From JAAXGI01 sp963579625 (GTDB lineage Bacteria > Gemmatimonadota > Gemmatimonadetes > Longimicrobiales > Gaopeijiaceae): a stretch of 55,557 nt of DNA. The stretch spans positions 1-55,557 of the forward strand of contig CAUZHN010000008.1 in the NCBI GenBank assembly GCA_963579625.1, in the 5' to 3' direction. Positions 34,875-44,113 of this stretch are shown in pieces (position 1 is the first letter of the stretch; each line of letters begins with the position of its first letter). A program made the translations under genes and the position numbers. The notes under the pieces were generated by a model, which was given only the letters and a program-made list of their open reading frames with translations, had not been told where the DNA came from and did not search any database.

Positions 34875-36974
34875 CTAGAGGTGGTTCCACCAGCGCCGAT
34901 CCAATGAAAGAAGAAGCTGCCACTCTCCACCACCGAACCCCCTCGCGAGGTCGAGGTGGAGGAGATCCCATCCCAACCCCACTCCGATCGATACAGAGGT
35001 CCGAATTCCGTTGGTTCCCTTGGCGTTCCAGCGCTCGGCTATCTGGGGGTTTCCCCCATCGGACCAGCCCGCGTGGATGCCGCTTCTCAGGCGTACCAGG
35101 GGTCCCCATACGTCCATAGATCCCGTCAGCGATGCCGCAATGGAGCTCTCTCCGACGAACTCGCGGTAGGCGAAGCCGGGAACCGTCCCACGACCGCCCA
35201 GCAGGCGATGCCCCTGCGGAAGTGGATCTCCCAACCAGGTCCACCCCTTGGCCCTGAGGCGAAGCTCCCTGGTAGGGGCGTCCGGCCCCCAGAGCTGATC
35301 CAACGAGGCGGAAATGCCAAGCCCATCTCCCTTTTGCCCATAGAGGAACATCGCGTCGATCTCTCCCCAACCCAGACGACCAATGGGCCAGGAGATCGAT
35401 CGTCCTAGCCTCATGTCAAACCTGACGAATTCCGTGCTTGACACCTCCCTAATCGGACGGAAGACCTGGGATCCCTTGAGGGGAGAGGAGTCCAATTCGA
35501 GTGAGGCGCTAGAGTGGCTCTCGATGCTCATCGCAAACGAAACTTGAGAGGCTTCATCGGTCTGGTGCTCGAGAGACACCCCACCGCCGGTGACCCAGAA
35601 CGGGTCCAGGTAGTCCTCGCCCCGCACTACTGCCCCTAGCGACGAGATCAGTGGAGCACTTCCAGCAGAGAGGCCTAAGTCGTCGAGGTCCCTGGCTCGG
35701 ATCCGCAATCCGAGAGTCCATTTCGGCGAGAGACGATCTTTTAGGGTTAGGTCTGCCTGGACTCTAGCGTTAGATATCGCGTATCCGGCATTTCCCCTGA
35801 CCCGGAGCCCGGGTTGCGGCTGGACCGATCCCCCGATCCCTATCCGGAGCCCTTCGGCACGGCCGTAGCGGAGCGCAGATGAGAATCCCGGAAAGTGCAA
35901 TCTGACAGGGGACAGCCCCGAGGGTGGGACAGTACCGAGCAGTTCCATGGCGCGTGATTGCAGCTCTCGCGGGTCTGCGTCCACCACTAGTTCTCCCAGG
36001 CCGTCCTCCGCCATATCCGCATAAAGACCTTTAGAGAAAGAATAGGACCGCCGCACCTCCAGAGGGACGAAAGTCACTCTTGGAATGGCTGGAAGGCTTT
36101 CGGAAAAGGGAGCATCTAGCAAATAGTCGTGCACCTGGAGAACGGTCCGTATGACCGTCCCGATTCCCAGATCGAGGGAGGGAATTTCGCGCCTGACTTC
36201 GATTTTCTGGACGTTTGGCAGCCAATAACGTCCGTCCCAGAGTCCGTAGTCCAGCTCGACTGAGATGCGGTCGTTCCGAGGGTCGACGTAGGATGCAGTA
36301 GTGAAAGTGAAAGCCATGCGCACGATGCTGGCCGAAGCTTGATCCAGATGGATCGTCCCGAGGATTCCAGGGCGGCTGGGGTCACGTGGCCTTACCACGA
36401 TCTCCTGGATACGGACAGGCTCGACCCTTCCTGCGACGAGGAGGGACAGAGATTCTCCCAGCCTGAAATCGTAGATTTCGGCCTCGGGGCCTTCCGGCAG
36501 GGCCTGAGCCAGTGGATGGAGGACTCCGGAGACATCGAGCCCGGACCCGATCCGGATTTCGTCCTCGAACCCATGGGGGACAAGCGTAAGCCGGTCGAGG
36601 TAGTAGTCGAAATTCCTGACAGGAAGTCGGGTCTCGCTCCGCTCTCCGACAATGCGTTGTCGAAGACGGTCTGGCGCTTCCCACCGGAGTTCCGCTGCTA
36701 CCTGGTCTATCCTGATCAGGTAACGCTCACCCCGCTCTGGGTCGATAAAGAAGTATACGTGGCCCTCAGTACGGGCCTCGTAAGTCTGGAGATCCCCCGA
36801 TGCTGCGAGGGTCTCTCTGGCCGCGCGAGCACGTGCAATCAGCTCGCGTACCTCAAGACTGTTCCAGCTTTCCTCACCCGAACCCGATGGTTCCTGAGCT
36901 CTCAGAACAGTGCCATGGAGCGATAGGTTCAATAGGACGAGAAGAACTGCGGCGTAGAAAAGCTGGTGAGACAA
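34875..36974 (-). CDS. Predicted outer-membrane surface-antigen-type beta-barrel protein
   Basis: 699 residues with a signal peptide at the N terminus (LLVLLNLSLHGTVLRAQ). Residues 30-330 form a mixed soluble part with outer-membrane-lipoprotein-like strands such as VYFFIDPERGERYLIRIDQ and IVRMAFTFTTASYVDPRND. From about 370 onward alternate strands ending in aromatic residues suggest a barrel: LRYGRAEGLRIGIGGSVQP, WTLGLRIRARDLDD. It contains GGRGTVPGFAYREFVGESSI, similar to the conserved region near the C terminus of BamA/surface-antigen (Omp85-like) barrels. It ends WQLLLSLDRRWWNHL. A role in surface assembly or transport is possible; none is proven. Confidence 0.7.
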   Translation of the reverse strand: MSHQLFYAAVLLVLLNLSLHGTVLRAQEPSGSGEESWNSLEVRELIARARAARETLAASGDLQTYEARTEGHVYFFIDPERGERYLIRIDQVAAELRWEAPDRLRQRIVGERSETRLPVRNFDYYLDRLTLVPHGFEDEIRIGSGLDVSGVLHPLAQALPEGPEAEIYDFRLGESLSLLVAGRVEPVRIQEIVVRPRDPSRPGILGTIHLDQASASIVRMAFTFTTASYVDPRNDRISVELDYGLWDGRYWLPNVQKIEVRREIPSLDLGIGTVIRTVLQVHDYLLDAPFSESLPAIPRVTFVPLEVRRSYSFSKGLYADMAEDGLGELVVDADPRELQSRAMELLGTVPPSGLSPVRLHFPGFSSALRYGRAEGLRIGIGGSVQPQPGLRVRGNAGYAISNARVQADLTLKDRLSPKWTLGLRIRARDLDDLGLSAGSAPLISSLGAVVRGEDYLDPFWVTGGGVSLEHQTDEASQVSFAMSIESHSSASLELDSSPLKGSQVFRPIREVSSTEFVRFDMRLGRSISWPIGRLGWGEIDAMFLYGQKGDGLGISASLDQLWGPDAPTRELRLRAKGWTWLGDPLPQGHRLLGGRGTVPGFAYREFVGESSIAASLTGSMDVWGPLVRLRSGIHAGWSDGGNPQIAERWNAKGTNGIRTSVSIGVGLGWDLLHLDLARGFGGGEWQLLLSLDRRWWNHL

Positions 36975-37100
36975 GAAAAGCCCTGGGGTACCCCTGAGGT
37001 GAGGAATGAATGGATGTCCGAATTTGGTTAAACTATCCCTCGCCGTACACCTAGAAGCGGTCGGGACTGTACTTGAAGGTCGGCTGCAGGAGAGACGGAG

Positions 37101-38717
37101 ATGTCAGATGGAGCGGGTCCAGTGAAAGAGTCCGACTTAGAGCGCGAGGTGCAAGGCCGTCGGACCTTTGCGATCATCAGCCACCCGGATGCTGGAAAGA
37201 CAACGCTCACCGAGAAGCTTCTCCTCTACGGTGGCGCCATCCACCTTGCGGGGTCCGTAAAGGCCAGGAGAGCAGCACGCCACGCGACTTCTGACTGGAT
37301 GGAGATGGAACGCGAACGAGGAATCTCTGTCACATCCAGCGTTCTCCAGTTCGGGTACCAGGGCTTCCACATCAACCTCTTGGATACCCCCGGCCACCAG
37401 GACTTCTCCGAGGATACGTATCGGACCCTGATTGCCGCCGACTCGGCGGTAATGCTCCTAGACAATCGAAAGGGAGTGGAGGAACAGACTCGAAAGCTGT
37501 TCGAAGTGTGTCGCTTGAGGCGGATTCCCATCTTCACCTTCGTGAACAAGTGCGACCGGCTGGGAGTGCCTCCGCTGCAGTTCATGGATGACATTGAGGC
37601 TGATCTGGGGATTCAGTATACAGCCGTGACCTGGCCCGTGACTGACGGCAGCAGTTTCCTGGGGGTTTATGACCGGAAGTCCCGCATGCTTCATCTCTTC
37701 GAGAAGGGGGCTGACCATGGACAGACTAGGCCTCCCGAGGAGGTGAGGGGAATGGACGATCCCCGGGTGAAAGAGCTTCTTGGGGCTGACGCCAGAGACA
37801 CGCTAGCCGAGGAGATCGCACTTCTTGACGCCGCCGGCTCTCCATTCGACGAAGAGGGGTTCCGTCGCGGAACACTCTCCCCAGTCTTCTTCGGCAGCGC
37901 GTTGATAAACTTCGGTGTGGAGCCCTTCCTCAAGTGGTTCCTACGGTACGCTCCTCCTCCGGGTCCGAGGGTGACCCGCCGAGGGAATGTGTCTCCGGCG
38001 AGGGAAGAGTTCAGCGGATTCGTATTCAAGATTCAAGCGAACATGGATCCGAAGCATCGTGACCGAGTCGCCTTCATCAGGGTGTGTTCCGGCCGTTTCA
38101 AGGCTGGTGTGAGAGTTACCAACACCCGGACTGGAAGGTCGATTCGCCTCGCTCGCCCACAACAGTTCTTCGGACAGGAACGGGAAGCGGTCGAGACCGC
38201 GTGGCCGGGAGATGTGGTGGGGGTGCTTGACCGTGGTAATCTAAGAATTGGTGATACCCTGACGGATGCTGTCGGAGTGGAGTTCGACCCAATCCCCTCA
38301 TTCTCCCCGGAGCATTTTGCGCGGGTTCAAGTCCCTGATCCGCTGCGTCGCAAGCACTTGGACAAGGGACTTGTAGAGCTATCGGAAGAGGGCGCGGTAC
38401 AGGTCTTTGTCAGCGATGGGGCTGCTGGGCCCGCTCCGATTGTAGGGGTGGTCGGGCCACTGCAGTTCGAGGTGCTTCTCCATCGGCTTGAGCACGAGTA
38501 CGGTGTTACCGCTACACTCGAACCCATGCCGTATCGTGATGCGCGGTGGGTTACCGGGCCAGAAGAGGAGATTCTGAAAGTGGCCGGTGGATACGACTGT
38601 GCCCTCGTAAGAGACCGAGCTGCTCGACCGCTTCTCCTCTTTCGGAGCGAGTGGGTGCGAGCTACAACCGAAGAGCGCGAAGGAAAGCTCGAGTTTCATC
38701 GCATGGCCAAGGATTAA
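37101..38717 (+). CDS. prfC: Peptide chain release factor 3
   Basis: 538 residues, full length. RF3 is the GTPase that recycles RF1/RF2 from the ribosome after peptide release. G domain: P-loop SHPDAGKTT at 27-35, DTPGHQDFSEDTYRTL (G3), FVNKCDR (G4). The distinctive RF3 segment SDWMEMERERGISVTSSV separates it from EF-G. It continues with domain II (FKIQANMDPKHRDRVAFIRVCSG) and domain III (GVVGPLQFEVLLHRLEHEYG). AGGAGAG lies upstream of ATG 37101. It heads a short run with a thioredoxin-like gene and argR. Confidence 0.95.
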   Translation: MSDGAGPVKESDLEREVQGRRTFAIISHPDAGKTTLTEKLLLYGGAIHLAGSVKARRAARHATSDWMEMERERGISVTSSVLQFGYQGFHINLLDTPGHQDFSEDTYRTLIAADSAVMLLDNRKGVEEQTRKLFEVCRLRRIPIFTFVNKCDRLGVPPLQFMDDIEADLGIQYTAVTWPVTDGSSFLGVYDRKSRMLHLFEKGADHGQTRPPEEVRGMDDPRVKELLGADARDTLAEEIALLDAAGSPFDEEGFRRGTLSPVFFGSALINFGVEPFLKWFLRYAPPPGPRVTRRGNVSPAREEFSGFVFKIQANMDPKHRDRVAFIRVCSGRFKAGVRVTNTRTGRSIRLARPQQFFGQEREAVETAWPGDVVGVLDRGNLRIGDTLTDAVGVEFDPIPSFSPEHFARVQVPDPLRRKHLDKGLVELSEEGAVQVFVSDGAAGPAPIVGVVGPLQFEVLLHRLEHEYGVTATLEPMPYRDARWVTGPEEEILKVAGGYDCALVRDRAARPLLLFRSEWVRATTEEREGKLEFHRMAKD

Positions 38718-38727
38718 GGTGTGAGGT

Positions 38728-39153
38728 ATGGATTCGAGGGGCACGATGGCCGATCGGGGATCCGGTCATGGAGGCGGGGCTGAGATGTCGTCAGAATTGG
38801 ATAGCGCTGGTGCAGCTAGCCCACGCACGCTGGGAGAAAAGGACTTCGACTCCCACGTGATCCAGGCGGGGGTGCCAGTTCTGGTGGTGTTCACGGCGGA
38901 CTGGTGTGCGCCCTGTAAATGGCTGCGGCCGTATTTGGATGAGGTTGCTTGCCGGGCACAGAATAGAGTTCTCATTTTCCTGTTGGATGTAGACCGGTCC
39001 CCTGAGTTATTGCGGCGTTACCAGGTGGCGAGCCTGCCGACCGTGATCTTAATGAAAGGGGGAAAGGAAGTGGGCCGGAGTCTCGGGGTTGAGCCGGAGA
39101 GACTTCGAGCATGGGTTGCTCCTTTCCTGACGTTTCAGGATGGCCACAACTAA
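38728..39153 (+). CDS. Thioredoxin-like protein (WCAPC)
   Basis: 141 residues. A 35-residue Ser/Gly-rich N-terminal extension, without a clear signal peptide, precedes a thioredoxin fold. The fold shows VPVLVVFTADWCAPCKWLRP with active-site Cys60 and Cys63, a WCAPC rather than WCGPC motif, then the conserved cis-proline region ASLPTVILMKGGKEV. It probably acts as a cytoplasmic disulfide reductase. The start of argR lies inside its last 14 bp, and it begins 10 bp after prfC. Confidence 0.85.
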   Translation: MDSRGTMADRGSGHGGGAEMSSELDSAGAASPRTLGEKDFDSHVIQAGVPVLVVFTADWCAPCKWLRPYLDEVACRAQNRVLIFLLDVDRSPELLRRYQVASLPTVILMKGGKEVGRSLGVEPERLRAWVAPFLTFQDGHN

Positions 39154-39631
39154 ATCTGAGCGGAGGTCGAAGGTGGCCAAGAGAGAGCGGAAGGAGGTGA
39201 TTATGGATCTGATCCGGACCCACAGAATCACCAGCCAGGAGGCGCTTCGTGCGCTCCTAAAGGAGCGGGGGATTGAGGTGACACAGGCGACCCTGTCTCG
39301 GGATATGACTGAGCTCAGGCTGGCTAAGGTCATGGGGTCTGACGGAGGCGCTCACTACTCGGTTCCCGAAGGAGGAGAGCATACCCCACCCCTCGAATCT
39401 CTCCTTCCAACGCTATTCGTGTCCGCGGAGAGCACCGGCAACCTGATGGTCGTGCGAACGATGACAGGCGGCGCGCAGGCGGTTGGGCTGGCTGTCGATT
39501 CGGAGGAATGGCCTGAGGTCTTGGGCACCATCGCGGGAGACGATACGGTTCTTCTCATCCTGCGTGATGCCAAGCAGGCTCTGGCGATCCAGTCGAGGCT
39601 GCATGCGATCGCGGGGAAAAGGAGTGGCTGA
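39140..39631 (+). CDS. argR: Arginine repressor
   Basis: 163 residues. The N-terminal winged-helix DNA-binding domain reads IMDLIRTHRITSQEALRALL and VTQATLSRDMTELRLAKV, the ArgR signature. The C-terminal hexamerisation and arginine-binding domain has GNLMVVRTMTGGAQAVGLAVD and TIAGDDTVLLILRD, whose Gly-Asp-Asp residues contact arginine. It overlaps the thioredoxin gene. The arg genes it likely controls follow directly, with candidate operators at 39638-39651 and 42652-42665. Confidence 0.95.
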   Translation: MATTKSERRSKVAKRERKEVIMDLIRTHRITSQEALRALLKERGIEVTQATLSRDMTELRLAKVMGSDGGAHYSVPEGGEHTPPLESLLPTLFVSAESTGNLMVVRTMTGGAQAVGLAVDSEEWPEVLGTIAGDDTVLLILRDAKQALAIQSRLHAIAGKRSG

Positions 39632-39637
39632 CACCAC

Positions 39638-39651
39638 TGCATAAACATACA
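39638..39651. promoter_or_regulatory. Candidate ArgR operator before argC
   Basis: TGCATAAACATACA fits TGNAT-N4-ATNCA, close to the ARG box core TGAAT-N4-ATTCA. Its reverse complement equals the site before argH at 13 of 14 positions. It lies between the argR stop and the argC start. Confidence 0.6.
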
Positions 39652-39663
39652 AGCAAGGTTGAC

Positions 39664-40677
39664 GTGGCCGGGCACAGCGCTGTAGATATGCCTATGGAAA
39701 ATAGACTCCAAGATGGTGCTGTAGGCTCGTCGCAGATCTCCGCAGGGGTGATCGGAGCCACGGGCTACACGGGACTCGAGATTCTGGGGCTTCTTGCCCT
39801 TCACGACGGCGTCAAGCTGGCTTTCGCTTCATCCCGGTCAAGGGCTGGAGACCTCTCTCCGGTTGCGGGCATTCGCTATGAAGACCCGGAGGAAATTCAG
39901 GCGAACGAAGTGGATGTCCTCTTCCTCTGCCTTCCCCACGGAGAGGCGGCTCGCTGGGTCCCTAGGTTGAGTGGAGGGCCCAAGATCGTTGATCTTACGG
40001 CGGATCACCGGCCGGGATCGGGTCGGGAGGCTTCGGCGGTATACGGTCTCGCCGAGAGGAACCGGGAGCTGATTAAGGATGCGCGCCTTGTAGCGAACCC
40101 GGGGTGCTACCCGACCGGAGTTCTCTGCGCTCTGACTCCGCTGACAGATGCCGGAATAGTTGACCAGAGCCGACTAACTGTCGTGAATGCGGCCTCAGGG
40201 GTAACCGGGGCGGGACGTACACCCAAGATCCACCTTCTCTTCGCGGAGGTGGCTGGCGACTATCGCGCGTATGGGGAAGGGAACCAGCATCGACACCTGA
40301 GGGAGATGCGGGCGCTCCTCCCCGACATGTCGCTTCTCTTCCAGCCTCATCTTCTTCCCGTGTCTCGGGGCATCCTGGAAACCATCACCGTTCCCGTACA
40401 GGAGGGAGTGAGGGCTGAGCGGCTCAAAGAGGTCTGGAGCGAGGCGTACAATGGCTCAAGCGCGATCGCAGTCCTTGATGATGGGCTGCCGGGGTTGTCT
40501 CGGGTAGTTGGAACGGACCGGCTGGCTTTAGGTGCGTGCGATGTGGAAGGTGTCTCGCCCTCGGTCGTGACGGTGGTCGTCACCCTAGATAACTTGGGCA
40601 AGGGAGCGGCCGGTCAGGCGATTCAGAACATGAATCTGATGTACGGGTGGGACATCGACAAAGGGATTCGATGTTGA
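39664..40677 (+). CDS. argC: N-acetyl-gamma-glutamyl-phosphate reductase
   Basis: 337 residues from GTG 39664; ATG 39688 or 39694 would shorten only the unconserved first 8 or 10 residues. It makes N-acetylglutamate semialdehyde with NADPH. Seen: the NADP-binding VIGATGYTGLEIL near residue 29, VLFLCLPHGEAA, the catalytic cysteine in NPGCYPTG (Cys148), SGVTGAGR, and the C-terminal GNQHRH and VQEGV region. argB overlaps its stop (ATGTTGA). A candidate ArgR site lies 13 bp before the start. Confidence 0.95.
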   Translation: MAGHSAVDMPMENRLQDGAVGSSQISAGVIGATGYTGLEILGLLALHDGVKLAFASSRSRAGDLSPVAGIRYEDPEEIQANEVDVLFLCLPHGEAARWVPRLSGGPKIVDLTADHRPGSGREASAVYGLAERNRELIKDARLVANPGCYPTGVLCALTPLTDAGIVDQSRLTVVNAASGVTGAGRTPKIHLLFAEVAGDYRAYGEGNQHRHLREMRALLPDMSLLFQPHLLPVSRGILETITVPVQEGVRAERLKEVWSEAYNGSSAIAVLDDGLPGLSRVVGTDRLALGACDVEGVSPSVVTVVVTLDNLGKGAAGQAIQNMNLMYGWDIDKGIRC

Positions 40678-41438
40678 CCGTAGTCAAAATCGGGGGGGCT
40701 TGGCTGGAGAGTGGCGCTGGGGAGAATGCATTTCGTGCGTTAGCAAAGTTGTCCGGCGATCTGGTCGTCGTGCATGGGGGTGGACACGAGATCTCCCGTT
40801 GGCTCAATCGAGCTGGAATCGAGGCGGAGTGGGTCGACGGTCTCCGTGTGACCCGGGGTGACACCCTGCAGCTGACGGTGATGGTTCTCTCGGGCTGGGT
40901 GAACAAGCGTGTGGTCGAGTCCCTAGGTAGGGCGGGACGTCCCTCCGTTGGGATTTCAGGGGAAGATGGAGGGCTCCTTCTCGCCGACCCCGTAGATGTG
41001 GAGCGCCTGGGAGAAGTCGGACGAGTGACCCGGGTTAGTCCCGAAGTGATTCATACCCTCCTGCAGAGAGGGTTCACTCCCGTGATTTCCCCCGTGTCCC
41101 AGGGCCCGGCCGGCCACCCCCTTAACGTGAATGCCGATGAAGCCGCAATTCCAATTACACTCGGAGTGGGGGCTGACCGTCTCCTCCTACTCTCGGACGT
41201 CCCGGGAGTCCTCGCTAACGGTGAGCTTGTGGAGACCCTTGACCGAGAGAGGGCCGATATGCTTATCAGGAGCGGAGAGCTTGCCGGTGGGATGCTCGTC
41301 AAAGTGAACCAGGCGCTTGAGGCAGCTCATGCCGGAATAGAGGTGCGAATCGGTGATGCGAGGCTCCTGAGCGGTGGGTCCGGCACCCTGATCATCGGGT
41401 CCGAACTCTCCCCTGCCGCTACCCAAGCTCATCGGTGA
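40671..41438 (+). CDS. argB: Acetylglutamate kinase
   Basis: 255 residues from ATG 40671, which overlaps the argC stop; GTG 40647 lies further inside argC. It phosphorylates N-acetylglutamate and belongs to the amino acid kinase fold. Seen: VVKIGGAWL, the glycine loop VVVHGGGHEISRWL, a substrate region DGLRVTRGDTLQL, and NVNADEAAIPITLGVGADRLLLLSDVPGV near residue 155-183, then GGMLVKVNQALEAA. It is of the short kind, without the N-terminal helix found in arginine-inhibited hexameric enzymes, so control is probably at transcription (inference). Confidence 0.93.
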   Translation: MLTVVKIGGAWLESGAGENAFRALAKLSGDLVVVHGGGHEISRWLNRAGIEAEWVDGLRVTRGDTLQLTVMVLSGWVNKRVVESLGRAGRPSVGISGEDGGLLLADPVDVERLGEVGRVTRVSPEVIHTLLQRGFTPVISPVSQGPAGHPLNVNADEAAIPITLGVGADRLLLLSDVPGVLANGELVETLDRERADMLIRSGELAGGMLVKVNQALEAAHAGIEVRIGDARLLSGGSGTLIIGSELSPAATQAHR

Positions 41439-42610
41439 CTGACTCCCAAGACCCTCTCCTTGGGGTTTACCAGCCACCGGAGGTCGTTTTCGTACGAGGT
41501 GACGGCACTGCGCTGATTGACGAAGACGGACAGAGCTATCTTGATTTCACCTCGGGCATTGGAGTAAACGCGCTTGGTCACGGGAGTCCAATCGTTCGAT
41601 GCGCGATTGAGGAAGCCTTGGAAAGCGGCCTTGTCCATGTCTCGAACCTGTTTCGGACCCGGCAGTCCGCCAATCTGGCACAGTTCCTGACAGAGCGATC
41701 GGGACTGGATCACGTCTTCTTCTGCAACTCGGGTGGCGAGTCGGTCGAAGGGGCTCTGAAGTTTGCCAGGAAGTGGGCAAAGTCCATAGGGGGAGTGGAG
41801 AAGCACCGAATTGTCGCTCTCACTGGATCGTTTCACGGGCGGCTCTTCGGAAGTCTTGCGGTGACCGATAGGCCGGAGCAGAGGGCGCCATTCGGTCCGT
41901 TGATGCCGGGTGTAGATTTCGCGAACCCCACCGAGCTTTCGGACGTGGATCACGCCCTGACGGCCGAGCACACAGCGGCAATCATCGTGGAGCCCATCCA
42001 GGGGGAAGTCGGCGTAAGGCCCCTCTCGTCCGAGTTCCTCCAAATGATTCGCAAGTGGACACGCGAACGGAACATCGCGCTCATTCTTGACGAGGTACAG
42101 TGTGGGCTTGGGAGGGCCGGGACATTCTTTGCGTACGAGCCCAGCGGAATACGACCTGACCTTATCTGTACCGCGAAGCCTCTTGGAGGCGGACTTCCCA
42201 TGGGGGCGATAATCCTGTCGAAGCAGGTGGCTGACGTGATCACACCGGGTGACCATGGAACTACCTTCGGTGGCGGTCCGCTCATCTCTACGGTTGCACT
42301 AGCAGTGCTAGGGGTAGTGGGAGATCCGTCGTTCCTTCAGCAGGTTCGCTCCAAGGGCGACCGCCTGGCGGGTCTTCTGAAGCGCTTGGCTGAAAGGACT
42401 CCCGGTCTCGTCTCAGATTTGCGGGGACGGGGTCTCTTCTGGGGGGTGGAGCTGTCGGTGCCGGTAGCCCCGGTCATCGAACGCGCACGCGAAGGAGGTC
42501 TTTTGATTGTCCCATCTGGCGCCCACGTTCTCCGCCTCCTGCCTCCTCTTACTGTGACCGAAGCTGAGATCAACTGTGCAGCTATGATCCTCGAGGAGGC
42601 TCTCCCATAG
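41435..42610 (+). CDS. argD: Acetylornithine aminotransferase
   Basis: 391 residues from GTG overlapping the argB stop. It is a PLP-dependent class III aminotransferase making N-acetylornithine. Seen: DFTSGIGVNALGHGSP, FFCNSGGESVEGALKFARKW, VALTGSFHGRLFGSLAVT, IVEPIQGEVGVRPLS, LILDEVQCGLGRAGTFFAYE and the PLP-lysine motif CTAKPLGGGLPMGA with Lys248. It ends the argC-argB-argD block; argH follows from its own promoter. Confidence 0.94.
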   Translation: MTDSQDPLLGVYQPPEVVFVRGDGTALIDEDGQSYLDFTSGIGVNALGHGSPIVRCAIEEALESGLVHVSNLFRTRQSANLAQFLTERSGLDHVFFCNSGGESVEGALKFARKWAKSIGGVEKHRIVALTGSFHGRLFGSLAVTDRPEQRAPFGPLMPGVDFANPTELSDVDHALTAEHTAAIIVEPIQGEVGVRPLSSEFLQMIRKWTRERNIALILDEVQCGLGRAGTFFAYEPSGIRPDLICTAKPLGGGLPMGAIILSKQVADVITPGDHGTTFGGGPLISTVALAVLGVVGDPSFLQQVRSKGDRLAGLLKRLAERTPGLVSDLRGRGLFWGVELSVPVAPVIERAREGGLLIVPSGAHVLRLLPPLTVTEAEINCAAMILEEALP

Positions 42611-42631
42611 CTTGTCGGTACGGTTTAGGTG

Positions 42632-42659
42632 TTGATAAGATACATAATTTATGTATGAT
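42632..42659 (+). promoter_or_regulatory. Promoter of argH
   Basis: TTGATA (42632-42637), a 16-bp spacer and TATGAT (42654-42659) each match consensus at 5 of 6 positions. A perfect 15-bp palindrome, TACATAATTTATGTA (42641-42655), fills the spacer. The candidate ArgR site overlaps the -10 box, a layout suited to repression. Confidence 0.65.
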
Positions 42660-42665
42660 TATGCA
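42652..42665. promoter_or_regulatory. Candidate ArgR operator at argH
   Basis: TGTATGATTATGCA fits TGNAT-N4-ATNCA and overlaps the -10 box. It is 13/14 identical to the reverse complement of the argC site. Confidence 0.62.
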
Positions 42666-42706
42666 GCAAGGCTCATCTTGTGGGACTCTGTAGCAAGGGG
42701 TGTAAC

Positions 42707-44113
42707 TTGGGGAAGCTGACTGAGGACGGTGCCATTGGGGGGCTGTGGGGAGGACGGTTCAAGGAAGAAATGTCTCCCGAGATGGAGCTCTTAAATCGAT
42801 CCCTGGGAGCCGATTGTCGTCTTTGGAGGGAGGATCTTCAGGGGAGCCGCGCCTGGGCGCGGGGTCTCTTGGGTGCCGGAGTCCTTGCTGAGGCCGAGCA
42901 TGCGGTACTTCAGGAGGGCCTGAATCTAGTACAAGCGCGTCTAGCTGAGGGGATACCCGAGGGCGCAACCGATGAAGATGTGCACTCTCTGGTCGAACGG
43001 ATGCTGTACGAGGAGGTCGGAGAAATCGCGGGGAAGCTGCATACTGGACGGTCACGAAACGACCAGGTTGCGACCGACCTCAGGCTCTGGGGGATGAATG
43101 CCGCACGGGGCCTAGAGAAGATCTTAGATGAGATGGTGTATGCGCTGATAGAACTAGGAGATATGTCAATTGATATCATCCTACCCGGATACACGCATCT
43201 CCAGCAGGGTCAGCCGGTTCGCGCAGCACATTGGGCTCTCTCTCATGTCTGGCCGTTCCTGAGGGATCGGGACAGAGTCCGGAGGGTTCGGGAGGCCACA
43301 AGCGTGCTTCCACTTGGGTCAGGAGCGCTGGCTGGCTGTCCCTTCCCAGTGGACAGAGAGGCTCTTAGAGAGGAACTGGGGTTCCGGGCGCTCTCTGAGA
43401 ATTCGATAGATGCGGTTAGCGACCGGGATTGGTCTGTGGAACTCGCTTTTGCGGGTGCGCTCGTGGGCATGCACATTTCCCGGCTTGGCGAGGACCTAGT
43501 CCTCTTTTCTTCGAGGGAGTTCTCATTTATCCAGATTGGAGAAGGGTATGCCACTGGCTCATCGCTCATGCCACAGAAGAGGAATCCCGACGTTGCGGAA
43601 CTTGCTCGTGCGAAGGCCGGGCGGCTGCACGGTAATCTGACCGGGTTGCTGACTCTCTTGAAGGGTCTTCCCACGGGGTACAATCGCGATTTGCAAGAGG
43701 AAAAGACCCTTCTTTTCGATACGATGGATACCCTTGCACTCACCCTTCCTGCTCTGGCGGGTGCAGTTCGAAGCACGGTGTTCCGGGAAGACGAGATCAG
43801 GTGTGCAAGGAACGCAGAACTTCTCGCAACAGACCTCGCCGATACACTCGTCCTGGCCGGAGTACCATTCCGGCAGGGTCACAAGATCGTCGGGCGGCTA
43901 GTGCGAGAAGCAGAGCGACGGGGCCTCCCCTTATCAGATCTCCCAGATGACGTCTTCCGCGAGGCTAGTCCAGATTTCCCTGAGCGAATCGAGGAGGTTT
44001 TCAACTGGGAGAAGTCCGTCGAGGCACGGGATCTTCCGGGGGGGACAAGCCGTCGGGCAGTCTTGGTGCAGATCGACCAGGCCCGGGAGCAGCTCATGGA
44101 GAGTGGCGATTGA
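42707..44113 (+). CDS. argH: Argininosuccinate lyase
   Basis: 468 residues. It cleaves argininosuccinate to arginine and fumarate, the last step of arginine synthesis. Family features are LWGGRFKEEMSPEMELLNRS, DEDVHSLVERML, KLHTGRSRNDQVATDLRLW, YTHLQQGQPVRAAHW, and the signature loop TGSSLMPQKRNPDVAELARAK with GYNRDLQEEK. TTG 42707 is chosen: AAGGGG lies six bases upstream and the leader from the promoter is about 40 nt. GTG 42680 is an in-frame alternative nine codons earlier but would leave a very short leader. argF, argG and argJ are not in this cluster. Confidence 0.95.
   Translation: MGKLTEDGAIGGLWGGRFKEEMSPEMELLNRSLGADCRLWREDLQGSRAWARGLLGAGVLAEAEHAVLQEGLNLVQARLAEGIPEGATDEDVHSLVERMLYEEVGEIAGKLHTGRSRNDQVATDLRLWGMNAARGLEKILDEMVYALIELGDMSIDIILPGYTHLQQGQPVRAAHWALSHVWPFLRDRDRVRRVREATSVLPLGSGALAGCPFPVDREALREELGFRALSENSIDAVSDRDWSVELAFAGALVGMHISRLGEDLVLFSSREFSFIQIGEGYATGSSLMPQKRNPDVAELARAKAGRLHGNLTGLLTLLKGLPTGYNRDLQEEKTLLFDTMDTLALTLPALAGAVRSTVFREDEIRCARNAELLATDLADTLVLAGVPFRQGHKIVGRLVREAERRGLPLSDLPDDVFREASPDFPERIEEVFNWEKSVEARDLPGGTSRRAVLVQIDQAREQLMESGD

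Noticed and set aside
36983..37002. Palindrome GGGGTACCCC before prfC
   Set aside because: Ten bases only, with no promoter at the right distance; plausible by chance.
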